This document shows positions 53,490-60,621 of a stretch of DNA of 64,000 nt, one piece after another. The translations under genes and the position numbers were made by a program. The notes below the pieces were generated by a model. It ran no database searches and had not been told where the DNA came from. It was given only the letters and a program-made list of their open reading frames with translations. The stretch is from Oscillospiraceae bacterium. GTDB lineage: Bacteria > Bacillota > Clostridia > Oscillospirales > Ruminococcaceae. Location: the NCBI GenBank assembly GCA_016296505.1, contig JAEDJD010000004.1:85723-149722 (forward strand), given 5' to 3'. Within the stretch, counting starts at the first letter, position 1; the number at the start of each line of letters is the position of its first letter.

Positions 53490-53528
53490 TTATGATGATT
53501 AGACTTGTATTCTTCCAATGCCGTGAGC
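53490..53528 (-). pseudogene. Third remnant of the RHH gene 3' end
   Basis: This stretch matches the terminal bases of the RHH gene (TTGTATTCTTCCAA.GCCGTGAG) with small indels. It is fused at 53526 to the duplicated relaxase 3' end. It marks a junction in the array. Confidence 0.6.
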
Positions 53529-53569
53529 AGCAAGACCGCAAGCGTAAAAAGAATGGGGATTTGGAATGA
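53526..53569 (+). repeat. Relaxase 3'-end repeat, duplicated copy
   Basis: A 44-base segment matching the end of the relaxase gene (three mismatches), including GACCGCAAGCGTAAAAAGAA and the stop TGA. It lies about 1 kb downstream of the real gene end, with genes A and B between the two copies. Confidence 0.85.
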
Positions 53570-53571
53570 AA

Positions 53572-54057
53572 CTACCACATTACACACCATTCTTTATTCT
53601 GAATATGTTTTTTAATTTTATCACCATAGCTGCCTATTATCCATTTTAATAGTTTTTCATATTGAGGCAGTTTTTTCTCATAAAATAATGTGGACATATC
53701 AATTTGAATAAGAGGATTACCGCTTTCATTCAAACACCAAAAATGATAACCCCAGCCATCTCTGTATCCATTATGACCATTTTTGAAATCCCAAAACCAG
53801 TCCCACGGTAAATCACGATATTTTTCATAATCTTCCCATCTTACAAGATGAAGCAACTCATTGAAACGCCCGGTTGAAAGATGAAATCCAAGGGTATCAA
53901 CGATTTCTTTGTTTCTTTTATTGTAGAATGAAATCGAAATTTCCCTCTGATATAGGTTAGCAACAATGTTATATTGATATTGGGAAATAAGAGCATGATC
54001 GAAGTATTCAAAGCCGAATTTACATATATGGATTTGAGGATCGAACTCATATAACAT
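53572..54057 (-). CDS. Orphan immunity-like protein C
   Basis: A 161-residue protein rich in Trp, Tyr and His (YRDLPWDWFWDFKNGHNGYR), then DGWGYHFWCLNESGNPLIQI. The family was not recognised; composition and size resemble immunity proteins. It is markedly AT-richer than the core genes. GGGAG precedes ATG 54057. It lies between two copies of the RHH gene tail. Confidence 0.7.
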   Translation of the reverse strand: MLYEFDPQIHICKFGFEYFDHALISQYQYNIVANLYQREISISFYNKRNKEIVDTLGFHLSTGRFNELLHLVRWEDYEKYRDLPWDWFWDFKNGHNGYRDGWGYHFWCLNESGNPLIQIDMSTLFYEKKLPQYEKLLKWIIGSYGDKIKKHIQNKEWCVMW

Positions 54058-54072
54058 GATAAAGCACTCCCT

Positions 54073-54273
54073 TTAATTATGATGTTCCTTGTATTCTTCC
54101 AAAGCCGTGAGCAGAAGCTTATTCACGCTCATACCCTGAGATTCCGCATAAGCCTTGATCTTCTCACGCTCTCCCTTCGGCACGTTGACACGTATATAAT
54201 CGTAATGCCCTTTAAGGTATTCCGTGTTCGGAGCTGACTTTTGATTGCCTTTTCTTATTACAAGCATTTTCAT
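54073..54273 (-). pseudogene. Truncated duplicate of the RHH gene (C-terminal 55 codons)
   Basis: The frame encodes the RHH domain (HYDYIRVNVPKGEREKIKAY, AESQGMSVNKLLLTALEEYK) almost identical to residues 85-139 of the full protein at 54610-55038. It lacks the zinc-ribbon part and has no ribosome site. Its apparent start lies inside the preceding gene. Either a dead duplicate or a translationally coupled mini-RHH. Confidence 0.6.
54079..54240 (-). repeat. RHH-gene tail repeat, copy 2
   Basis: 162 bases, about 93-95% identical by eye to 54629-54790. Confidence 0.85.
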
Positions 54274-54613
54274 AGGCTTCGTAAATTACATCGAAGGAAA
54301 CTCCGTTGAAATCTGGTCTTATGGAGCAATCAGATTCGGTTAAGGTATCCCATATTTCTTCTAAAACGAAGCCATAGATATTTGCTTTACCGAGTTCACG
54401 CATAGTTTTGAATTCATGGTTTTCTTCGTAACTGTAAGTTGAGTTCTTTCCGTCAAAGTACATCTCAGGGGTTTTAGAAATATCAACATGACCGGGATAA
54501 GAAACAATTCCATATTCAATATCATTATAAGTAAACTCTATTTCACAGCCACCGCCATTAGGCAATGTCTCCAGTTTTTCGATACACTGAATAAGATAAT
54601 TCCAAGTAATCAT
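54212..54613 (-). CDS. Orphan immunity-like protein D, 3' end fused into RHH repeat
   Basis: A 133-residue acidic protein (CEIEFTYNDIEYGIVSYPGH, then LEEIWDTLTESDCSIRPDFN, a SMI1/KNR4-or Imm-like feel but not assigned). Its last dozen or so codons (RQSKVSSEHGIP) are the RHH repeat read in another frame, so the original stop was lost when the repeat was joined. It overlaps the full RHH gene by 4 bases. Confidence 0.65.
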   Translation of the reverse strand: MITWNYLIQCIEKLETLPNGGGCEIEFTYNDIEYGIVSYPGHVDISKTPEMYFDGKNSTYSYEENHEFKTMRELGKANIYGFVLEEIWDTLTESDCSIRPDFNGVSFDVIYEAYENACNKKRQSKVSSEHGIP

Positions 54614-55038
54614 TTCGTATCACTCCTATGATGTTCCTTGTATTCATCCAAAGCCGTGAGTAACAGCTTATTCACGCTCATACCCTGAGATTCCGCATAA
54701 GCTTTGATCTTCTCACGCTCTCCCTTCGGCACGTTGACACGGATATAATCGTAATGCCCTTTGAGGTATGCCGTGTTCGGAGCTGATTTCTTCCGCTTCT
54801 TATTGGCGGTACACTCCTTGCAATACTTCTGCGAACCGGAGGTTACGGTGTAGGTCTTACCGCAGATCGGACAAACCTGTTCACTGCCGATCTTCACGGC
54901 ATTTCCGGACTTCTTCTTCTCAGCGTATGCACGGTTACGGGCAACCTGAGCTTTGTCACGGCAATAGATACAGTATTTAGCACGGGTGTTGTTTGTCTCA
55001 AACTCCAAACCGCACATCACACATTTATGCTTAAACAA
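54610..55038 (-). CDS. Zinc-ribbon/ribbon-helix-helix DNA-binding protein
   Basis: A 142-residue protein. It has two Cys-pair clusters (CVMCGLEFETNNTRAKYCIY; CPICGKTYTVTSGSQKYCKE) in the N-terminal half and a C-terminal RHH/Arc-type domain (YIRVNVPKGEREKIKAYAES, SQGMSVNKLLLTALDEYK). It is likely a repressor of its own and the divergent ssb-par operon, because the intergenic region carries a 20-base direct repeat over both promoters. The start is TTG 55038 with AAGGGGG upstream. Confidence 0.75.
   Translation of the reverse strand: MFKHKCVMCGLEFETNNTRAKYCIYCRDKAQVARNRAYAEKKKSGNAVKIGSEQVCPICGKTYTVTSGSQKYCKECTANKKRKKSAPNTAYLKGHYDYIRVNVPKGEREKIKAYAESQGMSVNKLLLTALDEYKEHHRSDTK
54629..54790 (-). 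repeat. RHH-gene tail repeat, copy 1 (in the full gene)
   Basis: The parent copy of the 162-base segment repeated at 54079-54240 and, in a short decayed form, at 53490-53528. Confidence 0.85.
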
Positions 55039-55070
55039 GAGTATTCCCCCTTTATTTCGGTCTTTCCTCT

Positions 55071-55099
55071 ATTCTATCAAAAGTTGGGTGCAAAGTCAA
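55071..55099 (-). promoter_or_regulatory. Promoter of the zinc-ribbon/RHH gene
   Basis: Minus strand TTGACT (complement of 55094-55099), 17-base spacer, TAGAAT (complement of 55071-55076), 33 bases before the TTG start. Confidence 0.7.
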
Positions 55100-55106
55100 G
55101 TATAAT
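55087..55106 (+). promoter_or_regulatory. Candidate operator, copy 1
   Basis: GGTGCAAAGTCAAGTATAAT overlaps the -35 of the RHH promoter. It differs at three positions from 55209-55228. Confidence 0.5.
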
Positions 55107-55199
55107 CCGAAATTTATACAAATCACACTGGGGAAAACCGAAAATCGGGGTGCTGATTGCTGCGCTCCTACAAAGATTCCGAAAAACAGAAAATTATAC

Positions 55200-55228
55200 T
55201 TGACATTAGGTGTAAAGCTAAGTATAAT
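55200..55228 (+). promoter_or_regulatory. Consensus promoter of the ssb-parA-parB operon, with candidate operator copy 2
   Basis: TTGACA (55200-55205), 17-base spacer, TATAAT (55223-55228). GGTGTAAAGCTAAGTATAAT (55209-55228) covers the -10 and repeats the site at 55087-55106, suggesting a common repressor for both divergent transcripts. Confidence 0.85.
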
Positions 55229-55281
55229 AAAAACACAATAGAAACACAGAAACACGAAACCACGAAAGGAAGGTAAATCCT

Positions 55282-55671
55282 ATGTTAAACAAGTTCATGG
55301 TAGCAGGCAGACTGACTGCCGATCCCGAAATTCAGACCAAAGGCGAGAGCCGTCTTTGCAAGTTCACCATTGCCTGCGAACGTCCAAAGCGTAAGGACGA
55401 GGAGAATCCCGAAACTGACTTCTTTCAATGCACCGCCTGGAACCGCAACGCTGACGTGATCTTTGATTGGTTCGGCAAGGGCGATATGGTCACACTCGTC
55501 GGAGCAGTCCACATCAACCGCTTTGAAAAGGACGGTCAGAAGCGTTCTTCCACTGAGGTCAAAGTTGAGGAAATCCACTTCAACGGCGGTAAGAAGCGTG
55601 AGAACACCGCACCGTCTGACAGCGGCTACGATAACCCCTACGCAGGAACAGAGGACGATCCGCTGTTCTGA
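55282..55671 (+). CDS. ssb: Single-stranded DNA-binding protein
   Basis: A 129-residue SSB with OB-fold motifs (MLNKFMVAGRLTADPEIQTK, FFQCTAWNRNADVIFDWFGK, KGDMVTLVGAVHINRFEKDG) and an acidic C-terminal tip (GTEDDPLF) that recruits partners. On mobile elements it protects the transferred strand. GGAAGG precedes ATG. Confidence 0.95.
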   Translation: MLNKFMVAGRLTADPEIQTKGESRLCKFTIACERPKRKDEENPETDFFQCTAWNRNADVIFDWFGKGDMVTLVGAVHINRFEKDGQKRSSTEVKVEEIHFNGGKKRENTAPSDSGYDNPYAGTEDDPLF

Positions 55672-55697
55672 GCAATAATCACAAGGAGGATAGGAAA

Positions 55698-56480
55698 ATG
55701 GAAACTACTATCATTGCAATCAGCAATCAGAAAGGCGGAGTCGGCAAGTCCACCACCGCATACAACCTCGGAGCTTGCCTTGCTCTGAACCACGGAAAGA
55801 AGGTTCTGCTTGTGGACTTCGATCCGCAGGCAAATCTCTCCGAATATCTGAAATACGAGCCGAACGGTAATCCGACCATGACACAGCTTATCATGTCATT
55901 CTACTCAGGAACGCTCTTGACAGCGGAGACAGCTCAGAAAGCGATCCGCCACAGCGATACCGCAGGAGTGGACTACATTCCCTCCGACATCAACCTCGCA
56001 AATGCGGAAACGCTCATGGTCACGATGATCTCAAAGGAGCATATTCTCCGCAGGATACTCACGGAAGATGTGATCGGAGCGTATGACTTCGTGCTGATCG
56101 ACTGCCTGCCGTCCCTCGGAACGCTCCTTATCAATGCCCTTACCGCTGCGGACAGAGTGCTGATACCCGTGCAGACGCAGAAGTTCAGTATGGACGGTTT
56201 GCAGTCCCTTGAAGCTCTCACACAGCTTGTCAAGGCAAATACCAACCCGAAGCTGAACCTCATCGGAGTGCTGCCGACTATGGTTGACCGCACAAAGGTC
56301 AGCAGAACGGCGATAGAAACCCTCAATGAAAAGTACGGCGAAATGCTGTTCAGGACAAGCATCAGCAAGTCCATTGAAGCGGCGAAAAGCTCCGAGAACG
56401 GCACACCGCTTTGTCTCACAGGTCACAAGTTAGGTCAGGAATATGATGAATTAGCTCAGGAGGTGCTTTCAAGATGTTAA
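55698..56480 (+). CDS. parA: ParA-family partition ATPase
   Basis: A 260-residue deviant-Walker ATPase. It has AISNQKGGVGKSTTAYNLGA (with the ParA signature lysine), VDFDPQANLSEYL, and Walker B in FVLIDCLPSLGTLL. With the ParB homologue two genes downstream it should secure maintenance of the excised element. The sense is unusual for a chromosomally integrated element and implies a circular, perhaps replicating, phase. AAGGAGG precedes ATG. Confidence 0.93.
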   Translation: METTIIAISNQKGGVGKSTTAYNLGACLALNHGKKVLLVDFDPQANLSEYLKYEPNGNPTMTQLIMSFYSGTLLTAETAQKAIRHSDTAGVDYIPSDINLANAETLMVTMISKEHILRRILTEDVIGAYDFVLIDCLPSLGTLLINALTAADRVLIPVQTQKFSMDGLQSLEALTQLVKANTNPKLNLIGVLPTMVDRTKVSRTAIETLNEKYGEMLFRTSISKSIEAAKSSENGTPLCLTGHKLGQEYDELAQEVLSRC

Positions 56481-56704
56481 GTATGTCAGAACTCGCAATG
56501 AACCCCAACCGCAAGGTCACTACCAAATGCTACGGCGAAGTTAAGGTGTGGAACGACCGTGAAGAAGCTCAGGCTTATTTCCTTGAAGCGATGATGAACA
56601 GTGACGGCGCAGAGCATGACCGCTACTCCGGCATCTACATTCAGCTTCAGAACGGGCTTGACTACTGCACCGATGAAGATGATGACGAGGAGGATGAGTC
56701 ATGA
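56474..56704 (+). CDS. Small acidic hypothetical protein in the par operon
   Basis: A 76-residue protein (ELAMNPNRKVTTKCYGEVKV, then EEAQAYFLEAMMNSDGAEHD) ending in a run of Asp/Glu. I do not recognise the family. It overlaps parA by 7 bases and the next gene by 4, so it is a genuine operon member. Confidence 0.75.
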   Translation: MLSMSELAMNPNRKVTTKCYGEVKVWNDREEAQAYFLEAMMNSDGAEHDRYSGIYIQLQNGLDYCTDEDDDEEDES

Positions 56705-57045
56705 AGCCCTTTGATACCGATAAAATGCCGTGGCTTTTCACTCCCCACGGCGAGGGTGAGCTGAATGAGTATTTCAGCTCCGACCACAGCATAGTCATTT
56801 CCGAGACTTCTAAGGAAGTGATCGCAAGCCTTTCCGAGAGCCGTGACAGGTTCTCAGGGAAGCTATGCTACACCTTCAATTACAATCAGCGCAGATACAG
56901 ATACACGCTCCTGCGGTTTGCGGATATGATCGTCCGTGCAGATGTGACGGCGAAAAAGCTGAAAAGCCGCATTATGGAGCTTGACGCAGAGAACCGTGAG
57001 CTTCGCAAACAGCTTGCGGACATGGAAAGGAAGATGAAACGATGA
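56701..57045 (+). CDS. Hypothetical coiled-coil protein in the par operon
   Basis: A 114-residue protein. The first 80 residues contain a compact, aromatic-rich domain (GKLCYTFNYNQRRYRYTLLR); the last 35 form a coiled coil (KLKSRIMELDAENRELRKQL). It overlaps its neighbours by 4 bases on each side. Function unknown; a bridging or partition-accessory role is only inference from position. Confidence 0.75.
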   Translation: MKPFDTDKMPWLFTPHGEGELNEYFSSDHSIVISETSKEVIASLSESRDRFSGKLCYTFNYNQRRYRYTLLRFADMIVRADVTAKKLKSRIMELDAENRELRKQLADMERKMKR

Positions 57046-57992
57046 ATACACCGCAGTTTGACCTGAGTGCTATGCTCTCCACACCGCAGCAGACCGCTGT
57101 TCAGCAGATTCCTTGCGACAAACTCCACCCATATCACAATCACAAGTTTGAGCTGTACTCCGGCGAGAGACTTGAAGATATGGTAGCCAGCATCAAGGAA
57201 AATGGTGTGCTATCACCGATCATCGTTCAGCCGGACGGAGACGGATACGAAATTCTTATCGGTCACAACCGCTGGAATGCTTCTAAACTTGCAGGACTGT
57301 CGACTGTTCCGTCGATCATCAAGGCAGGGCTCACCGAGGACGAAGCCGAAATGTATGTCATAGAGTCGAATGTTATGCAGAGAGGCTTTGAAAACCTCAG
57401 AATATCGGAACAGGCTGCCGCCGTTGCACTCCGCCATTCCGAAATGTTCTCTCAGGGCAAGCGGAATGATATTCTCAGGGAGCTTGCACGCCTTGAAAAT
57501 CCCTCAGCCGAACCCGACAGCTCAACTTTGAATCCAGTGGGTTCAAAGTTAGACACGAGCGAGAGCATCGGAAATGAGTACGGTGTCAGCAAAGGCTCGG
57601 TAGTAAGGCTTATTCGTATCAATAAGCTCACTGATGAGCTGAAAGCCCTTGTGGACAGCGGAGATATTGCTATCCGAACAGGCGTGGAGCTTTCTTTCCT
57701 TTCTGAAGATACACAGGCTGTTGTCGCTGAATGTGCTGAGGACTGGAAGATCGACATGAAAAACGCTAAGAAGCTCCGTGCTTCTGCCGACAGCGAGGGC
57801 AATATCACTCCCGAAACCGTTCACGCTATTCTTTACGGCGAGGACACCGAGCCGAAAGTGAAGTCCAAAAGTGTGAAGATCAGCCACGATATTTATACCA
57901 AGTATTTCAGCAACGGCGAGAAGCCGAAAGAGATCACTGATACTATTGAAAAGGCACTTGAACTCTACTTTAAAAATATGGAGGACAAATAA
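57042..57992 (+). CDS. parB: ParB-like partition protein
   Basis: A 316-residue ParB/Spo0J-family protein. The N-terminal CTPase/ParB domain has IPCDKLHPYHNHKFELYSGE, GYEILIGHNRWNASKLAGL (GHNR in place of GERR) and YVIESNVMQRGFENLRISEQ. An HTH region (IGNEYGVSKGSVVRLIRINK) and a C-terminal helical dimerisation segment follow. Codons about 161-170 are encoded by a 27-base near-palindrome (57524-57550) that occurs identically at two intergenic sites. It overlaps its upstream neighbour by 4 bases. Confidence 0.9.
   Translation: MNTPQFDLSAMLSTPQQTAVQQIPCDKLHPYHNHKFELYSGERLEDMVASIKENGVLSPIIVQPDGDGYEILIGHNRWNASKLAGLSTVPSIIKAGLTEDEAEMYVIESNVMQRGFENLRISEQAAAVALRHSEMFSQGKRNDILRELARLENPSAEPDSSTLNPVGSKLDTSESIGNEYGVSKGSVVRLIRINKLTDELKALVDSGDIAIRTGVELSFLSEDTQAVVAECAEDWKIDMKNAKKLRASADSEGNITPETVHAILYGEDTEPKVKSKSVKISHDIYTKYFSNGEKPKEITDTIEKALELYFKNMEDK
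57524..57550. repeat. 27-base near-palindrome, copy 1 (inside parB); candidate parS
   Basis: AACTTTGAATCC-AGT-GGGTTCAAAGTT: 12-base arms with one mismatch and a 3-base centre. It is identical to 61992-62018 and 63787-63813. Confidence 0.9.
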
Positions 57993-57993
57993 T

Positions 57994-58698
57994 ATGAAGA
58001 AGATTATTACAACGGTATTCTGCACCGCAATTGCACTCTGCTCAGGCTTGAACGTCTATGCTGCCGAGATCCTTGAACGGGACTATATCGAAGCCGAGAT
58101 TTGGGAGGAGATGTGGAACGGCAAGGGCGATAACGGTCTTGACTTTCCCGAAGCATCATACAAACATCATCTTCTTGACAAGTGGCTTGACGAGAACTAT
58201 GGTTCAGAAGATTATGACTGGACTGAGATAGGAGAGCTTCAATATGAATACAAGGACTACTACCGTCGCCTGATCGAAGATTGGGATTTTGAGGACGATA
58301 ATGAGGGTGGCTGGACAATTAACACCGAGGACAACCATTACAGCTTTTTTCTGCTTAACGGTATGTGGCAAATGACAGACAAGAATGGTGATACCGTTGA
58401 CACGTTCACACCGTACAGCACCTTAGAGGAGGACGATCCCGAAATCGCAGACGGTTACGAGATCAACGATGACGGTGCGGATAGTCCGAGAGTGATAGGT
58501 AAGGTCACAGGCGGAACGGAAACGACTTCTGAGGGCGGTTCTTCCGCAGAGGGTAACGATACCACTGTTAGTCCGTCAGACGGTTCTGAGGGCAATTCTG
58601 ACGGTTCTGGTGCAAGTTCTCTTGCAATCATTGCAGGAGTGACAGCTCTCGCAGGAGTCGGCGGCGCAGCTTACTACTTTACAAGAAAGAGGAAGTGA
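57994..58698 (+). CDS. Secreted, C-terminally membrane-anchored acidic protein
   Basis: A 234-residue protein. Signal peptide (MKKIITTVFCTAIALCSGLN, cleavage near VYA-AE), an acidic, Trp/Tyr-rich ectodomain (about 25-150), a Ser/Thr/Gly-rich stalk (GGTETTSEGGSSAEGND) and a C-terminal membrane helix (LAIIAGVTALAGVGGAAYYF) with a basic TRKRK tail. There is no clear LPxTG. A surface role in mating-pair contact, exclusion or adhesion is conceivable but not shown. GGAGG lies 9 bases before ATG 57994, right after parB. Confidence 0.8.
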   Translation: MKKIITTVFCTAIALCSGLNVYAAEILERDYIEAEIWEEMWNGKGDNGLDFPEASYKHHLLDKWLDENYGSEDYDWTEIGELQYEYKDYYRRLIEDWDFEDDNEGGWTINTEDNHYSFFLLNGMWQMTDKNGDTVDTFTPYSTLEEDDPEIADGYEINDDGADSPRVIGKVTGGTETTSEGGSSAEGNDTTVSPSDGSEGNSDGSGASSLAIIAGVTALAGVGGAAYYFTRKRK

Positions 58699-58702
58699 TT
58701 TT

Positions 58703-59110
58703 ATGATTTTTCAAAGCAAACAAAAAGTAAACGGTGCTCCCGTATGGGAAGTCGATACCGACACACAGACGGTAAGGCACAGAAACCCCAAGACAGGCGA
58801 AACAGAGCGTTATGTGTTTCATACCGACCACATCAGGTACTATCTGCACCACATCGAAGAAAAGCGGCCCGATCTCTTGCAGGAGATCGTGGATAAGGGC
58901 GAGATTTACAAGCACCTGGACGATCTTGATACAAAGGTCACGGACGCAGTAAACCGTCAGACCGAACTGCTTATGCAGTCGAGCCGTGACTATCAGGTTG
59001 CCGTTGAATCGGGCAATCTCAATGCTGTTGGCTCAATCGGCAATCTGCTCCGTATGCAGGCGCAGAGAGTCGTTTACGATACCATGATCTATCTTTGGAG
59101 GGACGAATAA
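58703..59110 (+). CDS. Hypothetical cytosolic protein of the element backbone
   Basis: A 135-residue soluble, mostly helical protein (YVFHTDHIRYYLHHIEEKRP, LLQEIVDKGEIYKHLDDLDT, then NRQTELLMQSSRDYQVAVES) ending RVVYDTMIYLWRDE. I recognise this type from Firmicutes integrative elements but know no function. It lies 4 bases after the surface protein and overlaps the next gene by 1 base. Confidence 0.75.
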   Translation: MIFQSKQKVNGAPVWEVDTDTQTVRHRNPKTGETERYVFHTDHIRYYLHHIEEKRPDLLQEIVDKGEIYKHLDDLDTKVTDAVNRQTELLMQSSRDYQVAVESGNLNAVGSIGNLLRMQAQRVVYDTMIYLWRDE

Positions 59111-59292
59111 TGTTTTGTGCGAACTGTTACAATGAAATTCCCGCAGGCAAGAGCTATTACAAGCATCAGGACACCAATCAGAGCTACTGCTCCCTGGACT
59201 GCCTGAATGACCACATGATCTACACCCACACGATCACCCTTGAAACGAGCGAGGGCGAGGAAAGCACCGAGGAAAAGGGCAATGACGAGTGA
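59110..59292 (+). CDS. Small zinc-binding (treble-clef-like) protein
   Basis: A 60-residue protein with CANCYNEIPAGKSYYKHQ ... SYCSLDCLNDHM (four Cys plus His), a zinc-finger pattern, and an acidic tail (GEEESTEEKGNDE-like). It starts on the stop codon of the previous gene (TAATG). It is the last gene of the ssb-par operon and a terminator follows. Confidence 0.75.
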   Translation: MFCANCYNEIPAGKSYYKHQDTNQSYCSLDCLNDHMIYTHTITLETSEGEESTEEKGNDE

Positions 59293-59318
59293 GGGGCATT
59301 TTTACGGAATAATAAGAA

Positions 59319-59352
59319 ACGGATAGCCGTCTGTTTAGGACGGTCTATCCGT
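59319..59352. terminator. Terminator between the par operon and the EEP gene
   Basis: ACGGATAG.CGTC ... GACGGTCTATCCGT stem of about 13 bp, between two convergent genes. Confidence 0.75.
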
Positions 59353-59384
59353 GTTATACTAAATATTTTCGGATCGGAACTTTG

Positions 59385-60200
59385 CTAATCTTCTATAATA
59401 GCTTCAAAATATCTATGATCAAGCGAAGCGTCAGAATCAAAAAAAGATATGCTCACTTTTTCGGACATCAGTTTAGAAATAAAAAAGTGATCATCATGAA
59501 TCTGATTACCAAATCGGTCTACAAATGAATAATCAGCTTCATTTTCAATAAGAGTAAGTCCTTTATCTGAAAGTAGGTCTTTGATTATATGAAGATTGTA
59601 GTTGTATTGCAACCTTTTTTTCCTTTCTCCATAATAACGTTTCTTGATTCTATCCCAGTTCTGTGTCCAATACAAATCCTCTACATCGTCAAAAGATTGT
59701 GATAAGCGTCCATAATGCTTGGCATTATTAAAGTCACCTATCAATAAAGTAACTTCATTTTCCATATTTAACTCTGTATTCTTACAAAAAATGTCGAATA
59801 ATCTTCTTTCTTCATCATAATTATATTCATCTGTAATCATACGAAAGCCTATGATATTATAAATAGTTCCATTTGTATTAACATGGATATTCAAATAATC
59901 AGGTGATTTATCATCATCACTAAATCCTGGTACTTCATAACTTATATCTATAATCTTATAATTCTTGTTTACAGCTATTAGAACTGCATTTTTTTCTTTC
60001 TGTTTGTAGAGGGAATAATGAATAGTGTAGTTATCTTTAAGAAATTTATAACTATCACCTTCCCTAAATATAGGGATAACCTCTGTAAGTATAACAATAT
60101 CAGGTGATTTATTGGCAATAGTATTTAGTATAAAATCTGGTACTCTATAGGTACCGTTATAATTTGAACCTGCTTTTGCGTTAAAATACAATACTTTCAT
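59385..60200 (-). CDS. Endonuclease/exonuclease/phosphatase (EEP) family protein
   Basis: A 271-residue phosphodiesterase-fold protein. It has MKVLYFNAKAG (Asn7), DIVILTEVIPIF (metal-binding Glu), LLIGDFNNAKHYGR (Asp/Asn) and SDASLDHRYFEAII (catalytic Asp-His). No signal peptide is seen, so it acts on an intracellular nucleic acid or other phosphodiester. It is strongly AT-rich, unlike its neighbours, and inserted against the direction of the operons, suggesting separate acquisition. Substrate unknown. Confidence 0.82.
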   Translation of the reverse strand: MKVLYFNAKAGSNYNGTYRVPDFILNTIANKSPDIVILTEVIPIFREGDSYKFLKDNYTIHYSLYKQKEKNAVLIAVNKNYKIIDISYEVPGFSDDDKSPDYLNIHVNTNGTIYNIIGFRMITDEYNYDEERRLFDIFCKNTELNMENEVTLLIGDFNNAKHYGRLSQSFDDVEDLYWTQNWDRIKKRYYGERKKRLQYNYNLHIIKDLLSDKGLTLIENEADYSFVDRFGNQIHDDHFFISKLMSEKVSISFFDSDASLDHRYFEAIIED

Positions 60201-60302
60201 AATGATTTTTACCCCTACTTTCTACATGAACTACTACTTAGAATTATACCAAACCGCCCCGAAAAAGTCAATCCGCAAAGTCCTTTTTTCACACCCTTTA
60301 CA

Positions 60303-60331
60303 TTGCATATTACCGCCATTTGTGATATAAT
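60303..60331 (+). promoter_or_regulatory. Promoter of the HhH-NYN gene pair
   Basis: TTGCAT (60303-60308), 17-base spacer, extended -10 TGATATAAT (TATAAT 60326-60331). The same TTTGTGATATAAT string is found in the promoters at 44234 and 63847. Confidence 0.85.
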
Positions 60332-60363
60332 TAAGTTATAGAGCTGATCGGAGGTGAACTGCA

Positions 60364-60618
60364 ATAGAAAACGAAGAATTAGTAAACCGATCATTATACA
60401 AGCGAATCAAATCAATGAACCGTGCCGAAATGGAGAATTTCGTGAGAAATGTCTTTAATCAGGGATATGAGAAAGCCGAGGAAGAAACGCACAGCATTGA
60501 TTATGACAGTCTTAGAGCCGACCTGAGCCGCATTAAGGGTATCGGTGAGAGTCGGCTTGAAGAAATAATGACGGTCATCGACAAACATATTGAAAATACA
60601 AACGATAAAGGAGGATAA
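60364..60618 (+). CDS. Small helix-hairpin-helix protein (partner of the NYN protein)
   Basis: 67 residues from ATG 60415, or 84 if an AUA at 60364 is used. GGAGGT (60350-60355) sits 8 bases before that AUA, whereas ATG 60415 has no ribosome site. In-frame stop TGA (60355-60357) excludes an earlier start. A C-terminal helix-hairpin-helix (LSRIKGIGESRLEEIMTVID) suggests DNA or RNA binding, and the N-terminus is helical and charged. It lies 3 bases before the NYN gene. Confidence 0.65.
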   Translation: MENEELVNRSLYKRIKSMNRAEMENFVRNVFNQGYEKAEEETHSIDYDSLRADLSRIKGIGESRLEEIMTVIDKHIENTNDKGG

Positions 60619-60621
60619 AAC

